A stretch of 64,000 bases of DNA from Christiangramia aestuarii (GTDB lineage Bacteria > Bacteroidota > Bacteroidia > Flavobacteriales > Flavobacteriaceae). Position 1 is the first letter of the stretch; the number at the start of each line of letters is the position of its first letter. The stretch is taken from contig NZ_VJVW01000001.1 in NCBI RefSeq assembly GCF_009735585.1, positions 828,156-892,155 on the forward strand, read 5' to 3'. Made by a program: the position numbers and the translations under genes. The notes below the pieces were generated by a model, which saw only the letters and a list, made by a program, of their open reading frames with translations, did not search any database and had not been told where the DNA came from. Positions 53,609 through 61,659 of this stretch are shown one piece after another.

Positions 53609-53757
53609 GGACCTAATAATTCAAATACTTATCAAACCTTCCACCAAACAGTTCGACACCAGCTGGGTCGAATTACGGCTATCTGTTTTGCGCAGAATAT
53701 TCTTTTTATGGGTGTTTACGGTATGACCGGAAATGTTCAGCTTGGAGCCAATCTCCT
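53609..53757 (-). repeat. Direct repeat copy B (3' end of intact luxR gene)
   Basis: Partner of 47931-48079: same strand, same length (149 bases), 9 differences, no gap. It covers the last 46 or so codons of the luxR gene plus 12 bases after the stop. The two copies frame the lipoprotein island. Confidence 0.88.
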
Positions 53758-54421
53758 CGCTATTATAACCAAGTGCCATCTCCCTAATGATCTCAAGCTC
53801 CCTTTCACTAAGGATTTCCTGCAATCTTTTCCGTTTACTTAAAGTACTTTTTTCGAACTTACCCTTACTCGTGTCTACATTATAAAACGATGGACCACCT
53901 TTGATATTGATAAAGGAGACATCTTTCGAACTCTGACCTGTTAGATGGGAGATATCAGAGTTTATGCCGAAAACGTGCACAAAATGCCCATTTTCGCTCA
54001 CTGATAAGGCTGTGGACTGATGCAGCATCACATGCTCCTTACCCTGATGATCTTTTAACTTAAAAGTATAACTTACTTTATAGTCCAATACTTCTGCGGG
54101 ATCCAGGTAATTCAAGAAAAATTCCAGGATCACCCTGTCTTTTTGATGTATATTCTCGATCTCCTCTTCCGGGGCAAGGGAAAGAATGCTATTAAGGTCT
54201 GGGTCTTCCACTCCATCCCCAATAAAATTACGCACCGAATCTGAAACCATTTCCAGTTTCATGGTATGGAAGTTAGCGATCCAGTAGAAAGATTTTCCTG
54301 GCGCCATTAGTGAAGCCATTTTCTGAAAATGCTCGGGAACATCAAATTCTTTCGAATTTGAGATTTTCGAACTATAAACCTCTTTCCAGTATTTGGTTAT
54401 TTTCTCAGAAGACTTGGCCAT
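53621..54421 (-). CDS. LuxR-type transcriptional regulator with PAS-like N-terminal domain
   Basis: 266 residues. The first two thirds (about 35-175) resemble a PAS sensor fold (SFYWIANFHTMKLEMVSDSVRNFIG, YKVSYTFKLKDHQGKEHVMLHQSTALSVSENGHFVHVFGINSDIS). The C-terminus (about 203-262) is a LuxR/GerE helix-turn-helix: LSERELEIIREMALGYNSEEIGSKLNISGHTVNTHKKNILRK. There is no phosphoacceptor receiver domain. It faces the lipoprotein operon tail to tail and may regulate it, but this is only a guess from position. A decayed partial copy lies at 47.9 kb. Confidence 0.85.
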   Translation of the reverse strand: MAKSSEKITKYWKEVYSSKISNSKEFDVPEHFQKMASLMAPGKSFYWIANFHTMKLEMVSDSVRNFIGDGVEDPDLNSILSLAPEEEIENIHQKDRVILEFFLNYLDPAEVLDYKVSYTFKLKDHQGKEHVMLHQSTALSVSENGHFVHVFGINSDISHLTGQSSKDVSFINIKGGPSFYNVDTSKGKFEKSTLSKRKRLQEILSERELEIIREMALGYNSEEIGSKLNISGHTVNTHKKNILRKTDSRNSTQLVSNCLVEGLISI

Positions 54422-54501
54422 CCTGTTTTTAAATTAGCCTGATAAATTAAACATTTTTACCCAGACCGGAAATTAGTTCCTCAACAAAGCACAGATCTAA
54501 A

Positions 54502-54535
54502 ACAAAAAAAAGGCTTCCAATATGGAAGCCTTTAA
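54502..54535 (-). terminator. Terminator after first tRNA-Val(TAC)
   Basis: AAAGGCTTCCA (54509-54519) pairs with TGGAAGCCTTT (54523-54533), loop ATA; T-run on the reverse strand. Confidence 0.82.
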
Positions 54536-54542
54536 AATGCTG

Positions 54543-54617
54543 TGGGCGCGAAGGGATTCGAACCCCTGACCCCTTGGGTGTAAACCAAGTGCTCTGAACC
54601 AACTGAGCTACGCGCCC
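54543..54617 (-). tRNA. tRNA-Val(TAC), copy 1
   Basis: Reverse strand: GGGCGCG pairs with CGCGCCC; anticodon arm CTTGG-TTTACAC-CCAAG gives anticodon TAC (valine); T arm AGGGG-TTCGAAT-CCCTT. 75 bases with discriminator A, no CCA. A full -7 match TATATTTG (54634-54641, reverse) is 16 bases upstream. Identical to copy 2. Confidence 0.94.
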
Positions 54618-54701
54618 TACTTGAATGCGGATGCAAATATATCAAAATTCAATTACCCCCGATATTTTTTTCAAAGGATTTTCATTTTATTTTCAGGCAA
54701 T

Positions 54702-54735
54702 AAAAAAAGGCTTCCGTAATGGAAGCCTTTTTAAA
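54702..54735 (-). terminator. Terminator after second tRNA-Val(TAC)
   Basis: AAAAAGGCTTCC (54704-54715) pairs with GGAAGCCTTTTT (54721-54732), loop GTAAT. Almost the same hairpin as at 54509-54533. Confidence 0.85.
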
Positions 54736-54740
54736 TTCTG

Positions 54741-54815
54741 TGGGCGCGAAGGGATTCGAACCCCTGACCCCTTGGGTGTAAACCAAGTGCTCTGAACCAA
54801 CTGAGCTACGCGCCC
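54741..54815 (-). tRNA. tRNA-Val(TAC), copy 2
   Basis: Same sequence as copy 1 over the whole mature tRNA; anticodon TAC. Also has TATATTTG (reverse, 54833-54840) 17 bases upstream, preceded by the same GCGGATG flank. Confidence 0.94.
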
Positions 54816-54921
54816 CTGCGTGATTGCGGATGCAAATATAGACTAGATTTTCAATTACACAAAACAAATTCAATGAAAAAGTGAAATTAATTTCAGCACT
54901 TGAATTTGAGTTTTCAGGAAA

Positions 54922-54954
54922 AGAAAAAAGCCCCGAGTCAAAAGACTCAGGGCG
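54922..54954 (-). terminator. Terminator after the duplicated-domain secreted protein
   Basis: GCCCCGAGTC (54930-54939) pairs with GACTCAGGGC (54944-54953) with one C-A mismatch, loop AAAA; T-run on the reverse strand. It starts 7 bases after the stop of the minus-strand gene. Confidence 0.78.
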
Positions 54955-54960
54955 TGCATA

Positions 54961-55782
54961 TTACTTCATAAGTTCTGGCACATTGCGATAAACATAATCG
55001 CCATGCCTACCGGTAAATAACTTGTTCATATCGTCCATAAAAGTGTTTCTTGCATTCTCATCCTTCCAGGTAGAAGCTGCCAGTTCCTGTTCCTCCTCAA
55101 AGAAATCTTCAATTTCTCCAAGTTTGTCGAACACAAAAACCTCGCTGAACTCACGGCTATTGGATCCCCAAAGATGCCGATGTGTATAATAACCTTTCAG
55201 TTTTTTACTTTTTTTGGTGACTTTTTCAAAATATTCCTTGAATTTTTCAGGAGATCCTTCGCCATTCATGGCTAATTCGCTTGTCCTCACATAAAAAATA
55301 CGTGACTCGTCTGAAGCTTCCTCGGGGATCATATACTGCAAGGATTGGTAGATCTCATCATTATGGTCTGGCTCGTAATAACTGGCCTGCTTATCGAAAA
55401 ACGCCTGTCTTTCATCCTCGTTGGGCCAGGCCTCTTCTATAAGCTTTTGATTTACCTCGTTCGCCTTTTCAATATCTTCCCAGGATTTATAAACATTTAC
55501 CAGGACGACTTCAGAATTATCTGGCGTAAAATAATGCGTATAGACGCCTGAACTCATGATGAGATCATTCTTTTTGGTCACGTTTTCGAAATATTCCTTT
55601 TCGGTCTCCAGCCAGTCTGAAAAATCGGTATCCGGATCATCGTTCCAGTGGGTAGTGGTCATTGTAATGTAAACAGGTTGATATTCCTGCTCCTCAGATT
55701 GCGTGGCTTCTTCCTGACTCATTACCTGCCCAGAGAGAGCAAGCACAAATACGAAAGTCAATAGTTTTGCAATTGTCTTCAT
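54961..55782 (-). CDS. Secreted protein with two similar ferredoxin-like halves, function unknown
   Basis: 273 residues, signal peptide ending near VMSQ (about 22). Two halves look alike: EKEYFENVTKKNDLIMSSGVYTHYF ... EVVLVNVYKSWEDIEKANE ... AWPNEDERQAFFDKQASYYEPDHNDEIY (about 58-150) and EYFEKVTKKSKKLKGYYTHRHLWG ... SEVFVFDKLGEIEDFFEEEQ ... STWKDENARNTFMDDMNKLFTGRHGDYVY (about 175-268). This is the layout of dimeric alpha-beta barrel domains, here fused in one chain. Acidic; no catalytic motif seen. Its promoter region holds nothing clear. Stands alone between tRNA genes and folC. Confidence 0.7.
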   Translation of the reverse strand: MKTIAKLLTFVFVLALSGQVMSQEEATQSEEQEYQPVYITMTTTHWNDDPDTDFSDWLETEKEYFENVTKKNDLIMSSGVYTHYFTPDNSEVVLVNVYKSWEDIEKANEVNQKLIEEAWPNEDERQAFFDKQASYYEPDHNDEIYQSLQYMIPEEASDESRIFYVRTSELAMNGEGSPEKFKEYFEKVTKKSKKLKGYYTHRHLWGSNSREFSEVFVFDKLGEIEDFFEEEQELAASTWKDENARNTFMDDMNKLFTGRHGDYVYRNVPELMK

Positions 55783-55954
55783 TTCTAGTTGATTTTTTAG
55801 TGAATAAATATTCCCAGCAAAAAGTCAACTCATATGTAGGGATGGGTTATAACATAAAAGGAATGATATAGCAGACGGGGAGCTTCACATTATTCTATTG
55901 ATAAACAGAGTTTTATAAAGATAGCTTAAAATTCGGTAAGAGCCATTGTTTAGC

Positions 55955-57175
55955 TTACAATACTTCTGCCACTGTAAAGTTACTTCCACCAATAAAGATA
56001 AGGTCCTCATCGAGAGAATCCTCTTCTGCGGCGAGGAAGGCTTCATGAACTGAACTATAGGCTTTTCCTTCCAACCCAAACCTGGAGGCTTCTTCTTTCA
56101 ATAAGTTAGCATCAAGGCCCCGCGGAACATCAGGTTTTGCAAAATAGAATCTTGCATCTTTAGGAAATAATGGAAGCACGCCAGTAAGATCCTTATCATT
56201 CACCACACCCAAAACAATATGGAGATTTTCAAAATGTTCTTTTTTTAATTGCGCGATGACGATCTTCAGTCCTTCAGCATTATGGGCGGTATCGCAGATC
56301 ACTTTTGGCTTTTCCCTAAGAACATCCCACCTACCCTGTAGTCCTGTATGCAGTTTTACGTTATTCAGACCGTTTATAATGGCTTCTTCCGGTATTTTCC
56401 AGCCCAGGTCACTCAAAACCTGGAGGCTTTGAAGAACGGCCTTGATATTCTTCTTTTGATAGTGTCCCCGTAGGTCGGTATGATAAACAGGAAAAGTAGA
56501 TTCTTCGGCAAAATAGATCTCAGCATTTTGTTCCTGGGCTCTATCTTTAAAAACCGGCAGGGTCTCTTTTTGCTTTTCCCCAATAACCACAGGAATCCCT
56601 TTTTTGATAATCCCGGCTTTTTCGCCAGCGATCTCGGCAAGAGTATCACCTAAAAAGGCAGTATGATCCAGGCCAATATTGGTGATGACAGCTAATTCTG
56701 GGGTAATGATATTAGTAGAATCAAGTCTTCCACCCATTCCTGTCTCAATGATCGCGATATCTACCTTTTCTTTCGCAAAATAATCGAAGGCCATTCCAAC
56801 GGTCATTTCGAAAAAGCTTAGCCGGTTATATCCTAGAAAGGTCTGATTTTCTTCAATAAAGGCGACCACATCTTCCTGTGGGATCACCCGGCCATTAATC
56901 CTGATCCTTTCTCTAAAATCTTTTAAATGCGGGGATGTGTAAAGTCCGGTCTTATAGCCTGCAGCCTGCAGGACCGAAGCCAGCATATGGCTCACAGAAC
57001 CCTTACCGTTGGTGCCGGCAACATGTATACTTTTGAATTTTCCTTCAGGATGTTCAAGATGCTCCGCTAACTTAAGAGTATTGGAAAGGTCTTTTTTAAA
57101 AGCCGTCTTCCCTACCCGCTGATACATGGGTAACTGCTCGAACATCCATTCAAGGGTTTCCTGATAGGACTTCAC
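55955..57175 (-). CDS. folC: Folylpolyglutamate synthase / dihydrofolate synthase
   Basis: 406 residues. Mur-ligase-like enzyme with HVAGTNGKGSVSHML (P-loop 54-60), GLYTSPHLKDFRERI, ETGMGGRLDSTN and CDTAHNAEGL. It adds glutamates to folates and may also make dihydrofolate. The start is GTG at 57175, placed directly after the tonB stop (57176); the usual flavobacterial N-terminus [KT]YQETLEWMF supports it. Last gene of exbB-exbD-tonB-folC. Confidence 0.93.
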   Translation of the reverse strand: MKSYQETLEWMFEQLPMYQRVGKTAFKKDLSNTLKLAEHLEHPEGKFKSIHVAGTNGKGSVSHMLASVLQAAGYKTGLYTSPHLKDFRERIRINGRVIPQEDVVAFIEENQTFLGYNRLSFFEMTVGMAFDYFAKEKVDIAIIETGMGGRLDSTNIITPELAVITNIGLDHTAFLGDTLAEIAGEKAGIIKKGIPVVIGEKQKETLPVFKDRAQEQNAEIYFAEESTFPVYHTDLRGHYQKKNIKAVLQSLQVLSDLGWKIPEEAIINGLNNVKLHTGLQGRWDVLREKPKVICDTAHNAEGLKIVIAQLKKEHFENLHIVLGVVNDKDLTGVLPLFPKDARFYFAKPDVPRGLDANLLKEEASRFGLEGKAYSSVHEAFLAAEEDSLDEDLIFIGGSNFTVAEVL

Positions 57176-58000
57176 TTATTCAGTAAGTTTAAAATCGTAA
57201 ATAATAGTTCCAACCTGCTTGGCCGGAGCATTTGAGTCGCTGTTAAACCTGGTAGCCAGGGCAGCTCTTTTGGCCGGCCCGGTAAGACAGGCTGCGCTGT
57301 TCGTTGTTCCCTTCATCCCAGGTTGGGCACTTATCACACGACCCGTCTGGTCTACCACAATCTTAACCACCACAATTCCAGATTCGTTACAATCCTGAAC
57401 AAACTTCTCTTTGTTTAGAGCCTTACGTCCACCCAGCCTGTAATTGCCATCACCATCCAGCCCGGCTCCCTGTCCGTAATATGAACTGGCATTAGGATCT
57501 CCGTCTGGACTACCTTTATCCCCGGCAACATTATCATTCCCTTCTCCACCGGTAGCGGTACCAGATCTTTCTGGCCCGTTCAGTATACTACTTAGGGCAT
57601 CATTGGTAGATTTATCTGGTTTCGGATCGGGCTTCTTAACCGGCTTAGGGTCTTCTTTAGGCGGTTCCGGCTGCTTGGTTTCTACCGGAGTAGGCTTCTT
57701 CTTTTTCTTTTCGATAACCGGAGCTTCTTCAATATCCTGAGTTACCACCTCTTTTTCGATCACCGGTTCCGACTTTACCGGCTGAGCCGTAGCCTGTTTA
57801 GGCGCGGACTTTACAGGTTCCTTAGGCTGTTCATTACCTGAACCTACCTCTGAAGTTCCAAAGTTTATAGCAATTCCGCTTTCTGGGGGCGGGTCCAGAT
57901 AGGTGAGGCCGAAAAAGATCAAAAGAAGAATAAGGATCACGTGCAATACTACCGTGATCGTAAAGGATTTCTTCTCATGTTTGGTCTCCAGCATCGCCAT
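57176..58000 (-). CDS. tonB: Energy transducer TonB
   Basis: 274 residues: short cytoplasmic start, one membrane helix (about 12-35: FTITVVLHVILILLLIFFGLTYL), a Pro/Lys/Glu-rich spacer across the periplasm (about 55-140, many KP and EP pairs), a glycine-rich part, and a C-terminal TonB-like domain (about 190-274: KEKFVQDCNESGIVVVKIVVDQTGRVI). It carries energy from ExbBD to TonB-dependent outer-membrane channels. ATG at 58000 or 57994. It is 1 base after exbD. Confidence 0.9.
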   Translation of the reverse strand: MAMLETKHEKKSFTITVVLHVILILLLIFFGLTYLDPPPESGIAINFGTSEVGSGNEQPKEPVKSAPKQATAQPVKSEPVIEKEVVTQDIEEAPVIEKKKKKPTPVETKQPEPPKEDPKPVKKPDPKPDKSTNDALSSILNGPERSGTATGGEGNDNVAGDKGSPDGDPNASSYYGQGAGLDGDGNYRLGGRKALNKEKFVQDCNESGIVVVKIVVDQTGRVISAQPGMKGTTNSAACLTGPAKRAALATRFNSDSNAPAKQVGTIIYDFKLTE

Positions 58001-58001
58001 A

Positions 58002-58394
58002 TTATTCAGGTTTTACCGCAAGAACGATCTTATAACTGTTCCTGTTAGCAATATCCATTACATTCACCGCCTTTTCAATTGGCACTCCTTCTTCAGCTCT
58101 TAGAATAATGGTTGGATTCTCCTCCCCGGCCAGACGGCTTTTTAGAGTAGACTCCAGGGCACTATTACTGATCCTTTCACTGTTAATATACACCTGAAGG
58201 TCTTTGGTAATACTAACCGAAAGCGTTTGCTTACTGGTAGTCTTACCCTTGGCTTTTGGAAGGATAAGATCCAGAGCTTCAGGAGTGATCACCGGTGAGG
58301 TCAGCATGAAAAAGATGAGCAGCAGGAAAACCACATCTGTCATCGAGCTCATGCTAAACTCAGGGCTTATTTTATTTCTTCCTCTTAAATTCAT
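58002..58394 (-). CDS. exbD: Biopolymer transport protein ExbD
   Basis: 130 residues with the single N-terminal membrane helix SSMTDVVFLLLIFFMLTS, which includes the conserved Asp (MTDVVFLLLIFF), and a periplasmic domain with LQVYINSERIS and AEEGVPIEKAVNVMDIA. The Asp carries protons for energising TonB. It is 1 base after exbB. Confidence 0.94.
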   Translation of the reverse strand: MNLRGRNKISPEFSMSSMTDVVFLLLIFFMLTSPVITPEALDLILPKAKGKTTSKQTLSVSITKDLQVYINSERISNSALESTLKSRLAGEENPTIILRAEEGVPIEKAVNVMDIANRNSYKIVLAVKPE

Positions 58395-58395
58395 A

Positions 58396-59097
58396 TTAAG
58401 CAGGTTCGTTTAGAAGGTCAAGGAAATCTACTGCGGTAGCTTCCATCTGGTGAACCACCTTATCTGTCTTAACCACCAGGTGGTTATAACCAATATAGGC
58501 GATAATACCAACGATCAAACCAGCCACGGTAGTGGTCATGGCTGTGTAAATACCTTCCGCCAGGGCTCCCATTTGCGCCTGTCCACTACTTGTAGCCAGC
58601 TCATGGAAAGCAAGCACCATCCCGATCACGGTTCCAAGGAACCCGATCATCGGGGCTGCCCCGGCAACGGTTGCCAGGATACTAACATTCTTTTCGAGCT
58701 TATAAACTTCAAGCCTACCTGCATTCTCAATAGCAGTATTGATATCTTCCAGAGGGCTTCCAATTCTGGAAATACCTTTTTCGGTAAGCCTCGCCACGGG
58801 AGAATCACTCTGGGCACATCGCATTTTTGCAGATTCGATGTTACCATTTAAAACGCTGTCCTTGATCTGGAGCATAAAGTTCTTATCGACCTTACTGGCT
58901 GCCTTGATCGCGAACAATCTTTCAAAATAGATATAGACCGCCGCGAATAATAGAATAAAGAGAATAATGATGATGATCTGGCCTCCTAGACCACCGCTAA
59001 ACATCAGGTCAAATAATGATAGGGTTTTCTCCTCTACGACCGGCTCTGCTGCCTGAGCAGCTTCAGCCACCTCGTCCTGCTGAAAAAAGTTAAGCAT
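58396..59097 (-). CDS. exbB: MotA/TolQ/ExbB proton channel protein
   Basis: 233 residues with three membrane segments (about 35-55, 140-165, 185-210). The core TVAGAAPMIGFLGTVIGMVLAFHELA and MTTTVAGLIVGIIAYIGYN is typical of ExbB/TolQ. With ExbD it uses the proton gradient to drive TonB. A -7 match (reverse TAAATTTG, 59151-59158) lies about 54 bases upstream. Confidence 0.94.
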   Translation of the reverse strand: MLNFFQQDEVAEAAQAAEPVVEEKTLSLFDLMFSGGLGGQIIIIILFILLFAAVYIYFERLFAIKAASKVDKNFMLQIKDSVLNGNIESAKMRCAQSDSPVARLTEKGISRIGSPLEDINTAIENAGRLEVYKLEKNVSILATVAGAAPMIGFLGTVIGMVLAFHELATSSGQAQMGALAEGIYTAMTTTVAGLIVGIIAYIGYNHLVVKTDKVVHQMEATAVDFLDLLNEPA

Positions 59098-59150
59098 ATG
59101 TATAAATGGGTTTTTTAATGTAACGTGCTATTGCGATTTTAATTGTAAAC

Positions 59151-59158
59151 CAAATTTA
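59151..59158 (-). promoter_or_regulatory. Candidate -7 box for exbB operon
   Basis: Reverse strand TAAATTTG, full match to TAnnTTTG; no matching TTG at -33. About 50 bases of leader before exbB. Confidence 0.35.
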
Positions 59159-59210
59159 AATAATCAGCAGTACGGTTTTACCCGTAGCATTAAAATGTTT
59201 GCACAAACTT

Positions 59211-60437
59211 TTAAACAAGTTGTTTTAGAGCAACTTCGAAAGCTGTCTTACTGATATTGGTTTTGCTGCTATTATTATCGAAAGTGTCCTGAATAGCATT
59301 TTTAATGGTCATTGAAGTATCGTTAAAAATAGCTTCATCGGTCATCTGCACTCTTCTTTCCATGAAGTAGGCGAATACCCTCGCCATCCCGCAGTTCGAA
59401 ATAAAATCCGGGATAAGGCTCACTCGCTCGTCGGTATATTCCATAATAGGTCCAAAGAAGATCTCTTTATCGGCGAAAGGAACATTGGCTCCACATGAGA
59501 TCACCTCCAGTTTTCTATCGATAAGGTTAGTGATCTGGTCTTTTGAGATAAGTCGTGAAGCCGCACAGGGAGCAAATATCTCTGCATCCAGCTTCCATAC
59601 TTTTTCGTTGATCTCTTCGAATGGAATCACATCTTTATGTCTAAGCGCATTCCCATCTTTATCCAAAAACATTTGTTTGATCTCTTCAAAGCTGAAACCC
59701 TCTTCTTTAATGAGGCCACCGGCGCGGTCTATGATCCCAACGATCTTAGCTCCCATCTGGGCCAGGTAATAAGCAGCCGCAGAACCTACGTTTCCAAATC
59801 CCTGGACGATGGCTCTTTTTCCTTTAATATCTCCACCATAGATGGTATAATAATGATGAACAGCTTCTGCCACCCCGTAACCTGTGATCATATCGGCTAC
59901 GGTATATTTCCTGCTGATATCTGGAGAATAATTGGTGTTTTCAAGTACTTTGATCACTCCCTGCCTAAGCTGACCTATCCTGTTGATCTTATCTGCCTCG
60001 GTAGGTTGAAAATGCCCATTAAAAACCCCTTCCTGTGGATGCCATACTCCGCAATCTTCAGTGATCGGGATCACTTCATTTATTTCATCAACATTCAAAT
60101 CACCTCCAGTACCGTAATAACTCTTTAGAAGAGGAGAAACAGCTTTGTACCAACGCTCTAAGACCCCTTTTTTACGGGGATCTGCCGGGTCAAAGTTAAT
60201 ACCAGACTTTGCTCCTCCAATAGGAGGACCAGAAACTGTAAATTTAACCTCCATGGTTTTTGCCAGAGAAAGAACTTCATTCTGATCCAGTCCCTTTCTC
60301 ATCCTGGTTCCACCACCGGCAGCACCACCACGAAGGGAATTGATCACCGTCCAGCCTTCAGCTTCGGTTTCAGAATCTTTCCAATTGAATACAATTTCGG
60401 GTTCTTTATTCTCGTATACTTTGAGTAATTCTTTCAT
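59211..60437 (-). CDS. Glu/Leu/Phe/Val dehydrogenase family protein
   Basis: 408 residues from ATG 60437; a longer frame to 60497 would start upstream of the -7 box TATATTTG (reverse, 60456-60463). The glutamate dehydrogenase fold is clear: RGGAAGGGTRMRKGL, catalytic lysine in GPPIGGAKSGI, and NAD-binding VQGFGNVGSAAAYYLAQMGA. It oxidises or makes an amino acid with NAD(P). Glutamate, leucine or phenylalanine specificity cannot be told by eye. Follows anmK on the same strand. Confidence 0.9.
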   Translation of the reverse strand: MKELLKVYENKEPEIVFNWKDSETEAEGWTVINSLRGGAAGGGTRMRKGLDQNEVLSLAKTMEVKFTVSGPPIGGAKSGINFDPADPRKKGVLERWYKAVSPLLKSYYGTGGDLNVDEINEVIPITEDCGVWHPQEGVFNGHFQPTEADKINRIGQLRQGVIKVLENTNYSPDISRKYTVADMITGYGVAEAVHHYYTIYGGDIKGKRAIVQGFGNVGSAAAYYLAQMGAKIVGIIDRAGGLIKEEGFSFEEIKQMFLDKDGNALRHKDVIPFEEINEKVWKLDAEIFAPCAASRLISKDQITNLIDRKLEVISCGANVPFADKEIFFGPIMEYTDERVSLIPDFISNCGMARVFAYFMERRVQMTDEAIFNDTSMTIKNAIQDTFDNNSSKTNISKTAFEVALKQLV

Positions 60438-60455
60438 TTTTGAAATATTTTGTGG

Positions 60456-60463
60456 CAAATATA
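60456..60463 (-). promoter_or_regulatory. Candidate -7 box for the Glu/Leu/Phe/Val dehydrogenase gene
   Basis: Reverse strand TATATTTG, full match to TAnnTTTG, 18 bases before ATG 60437. Supports the shorter start. Confidence 0.4.
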
Positions 60464-60502
60464 AAAAACTAAGCAGGCTCCTTTCGGAATTTGGCAAAAT
60501 TT

Positions 60503-61567
60503 TCAGGGTTCATAGATCCTGCCAGAAGAATGGTCTATTTTGGCTCCGGTCACCGAACTTAAGACATTAACTTCATCTCTCAGTTTCAAAGCACCAAGCA
60601 GCGCAAAGATGAGCGCTTCCTTGAAATCGACCACCTGAGGATCTGGAATTACCAGTTCGCATTTGGTCATTGACCTTATCTGCTCGATGAGAAAACCGTT
60701 ATAGGCTCCTCCACCGGTAACAAGCACCAGGGAATCTGGATCATTATCCAGACAGGCGACTATTTGGGCGGCCACATGAACCGCAAAGGTTTTTAGAATA
60801 TCAGGTATATCAAGCTCGTATTTATCAATCAGCGGAAAAACGCTTGAATTCACCCACTCTATCCCCAGGGATTTAGGAGCTGATTTTTGATAAAACTTCA
60901 GTGAATTAAGATCTGCAAGGAGACTTTCATGGAGCTGCCCTGTTCGGGCCAGCTTTCCATCCTCATCGTAAGCCTTTCCTTTTTGTTGCATATAAAAATT
61001 GAAAACGGTATTGACAGGACATATATCATAAGCCACTCGTGCGCCATCCTTTTCCTGGGAAATATTGGCAAAACCACCAAGATTGATGCAATATTTATAC
61101 TGGTCGAATAAAAGCCTGTCCCCTATAGGAACCAGGGGTGCTCCCTGCCCTCCAAGTTCCACATCCTGAACCCTGAAATCACAAACCACCGGGGCTTTTA
61201 TCAATTTCGCAAGTTTCGGCAGATTCCCTATCTGGAAGGTAACTCCGTTCTTAGGACGGTGTTTCACGGTATGCCCGTGGCTGCATGCAGCGTCAAGAAG
61301 ATCGATATCATATTGCTCAATGAACCGGCTAATAACTTCAGCCAGATAGGCGGTATATTCGTTATCCAGCTCATGTAGTTCAGAAGCAGGAAGGTCTAAA
61401 GCAGAAATGAGCTTTTTACGCCAATCCTCCGGATATTCATAAGTTTCTGAAGCTAAAATCCTGAAATCTACATGGTTTTTAAAACTGATTTCAGTAAAAA
61501 CGAGATCGATGCCATCCAGTGAGGTACCAGACATGACCCCGATTAACCTGTATTCCGTTTTTTTCAT
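60503..61567 (-). CDS. anmK: Anhydro-N-acetylmuramic acid kinase
   Basis: 354 residues from ATG 61567 (sequence upstream of it, through 61630, is not family-like). VMSGTSLDGIDLVF at the start, HGHTVKHRP, CDFRVQDVELGGQGAPLVPIGD and LVTGGGAYNGFL are AnmK signatures. It phosphorylates and opens 1,6-anhydro-MurNAc, a step of cell-wall recycling that fits with Mpl at 8.0 kb. It is divergent from the acyl-CoA dehydrogenase gene. Confidence 0.94.
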   Translation of the reverse strand: MKKTEYRLIGVMSGTSLDGIDLVFTEISFKNHVDFRILASETYEYPEDWRKKLISALDLPASELHELDNEYTAYLAEVISRFIEQYDIDLLDAACSHGHTVKHRPKNGVTFQIGNLPKLAKLIKAPVVCDFRVQDVELGGQGAPLVPIGDRLLFDQYKYCINLGGFANISQEKDGARVAYDICPVNTVFNFYMQQKGKAYDEDGKLARTGQLHESLLADLNSLKFYQKSAPKSLGIEWVNSSVFPLIDKYELDIPDILKTFAVHVAAQIVACLDNDPDSLVLVTGGGAYNGFLIEQIRSMTKCELVIPDPQVVDFKEALIFALLGALKLRDEVNVLSSVTGAKIDHSSGRIYEP

Positions 61568-61591
61568 ATTCGTAAAAATACTCAATATCAA

Positions 61592-61622
61592 TTGAAAAAT
61601 AGGTATCAAAAAGCTATCTTTG
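61592..61622 (+). promoter_or_regulatory. Promoter of acyl-CoA dehydrogenase gene
   Basis: TTG (61592-61594), 20 bases, TATCTTTG (61615-61622), a full TAnnTTTG match; leader of about 30 bases to ATG 61660. Confidence 0.6.
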
Positions 61623-61659
61623 CCGTCCAAAAATCAGTTTTTTACAAATTTCTTTTCAG

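Noticed and set aside
47931..53757. The lipoprotein island as a prophage or integrative element with att sites
   Set aside because: No integrase, transposase, excisionase or transfer gene lies inside; the repeats differ at 9 of 149 positions and are coding ends of a gene, not short exact att cores.
54682..54873. A 63-codon reading frame on the minus strand
   Set aside because: It runs across tRNA-Val(TAC) copy 2; its peptide is the usual artefact of translating a tRNA gene.
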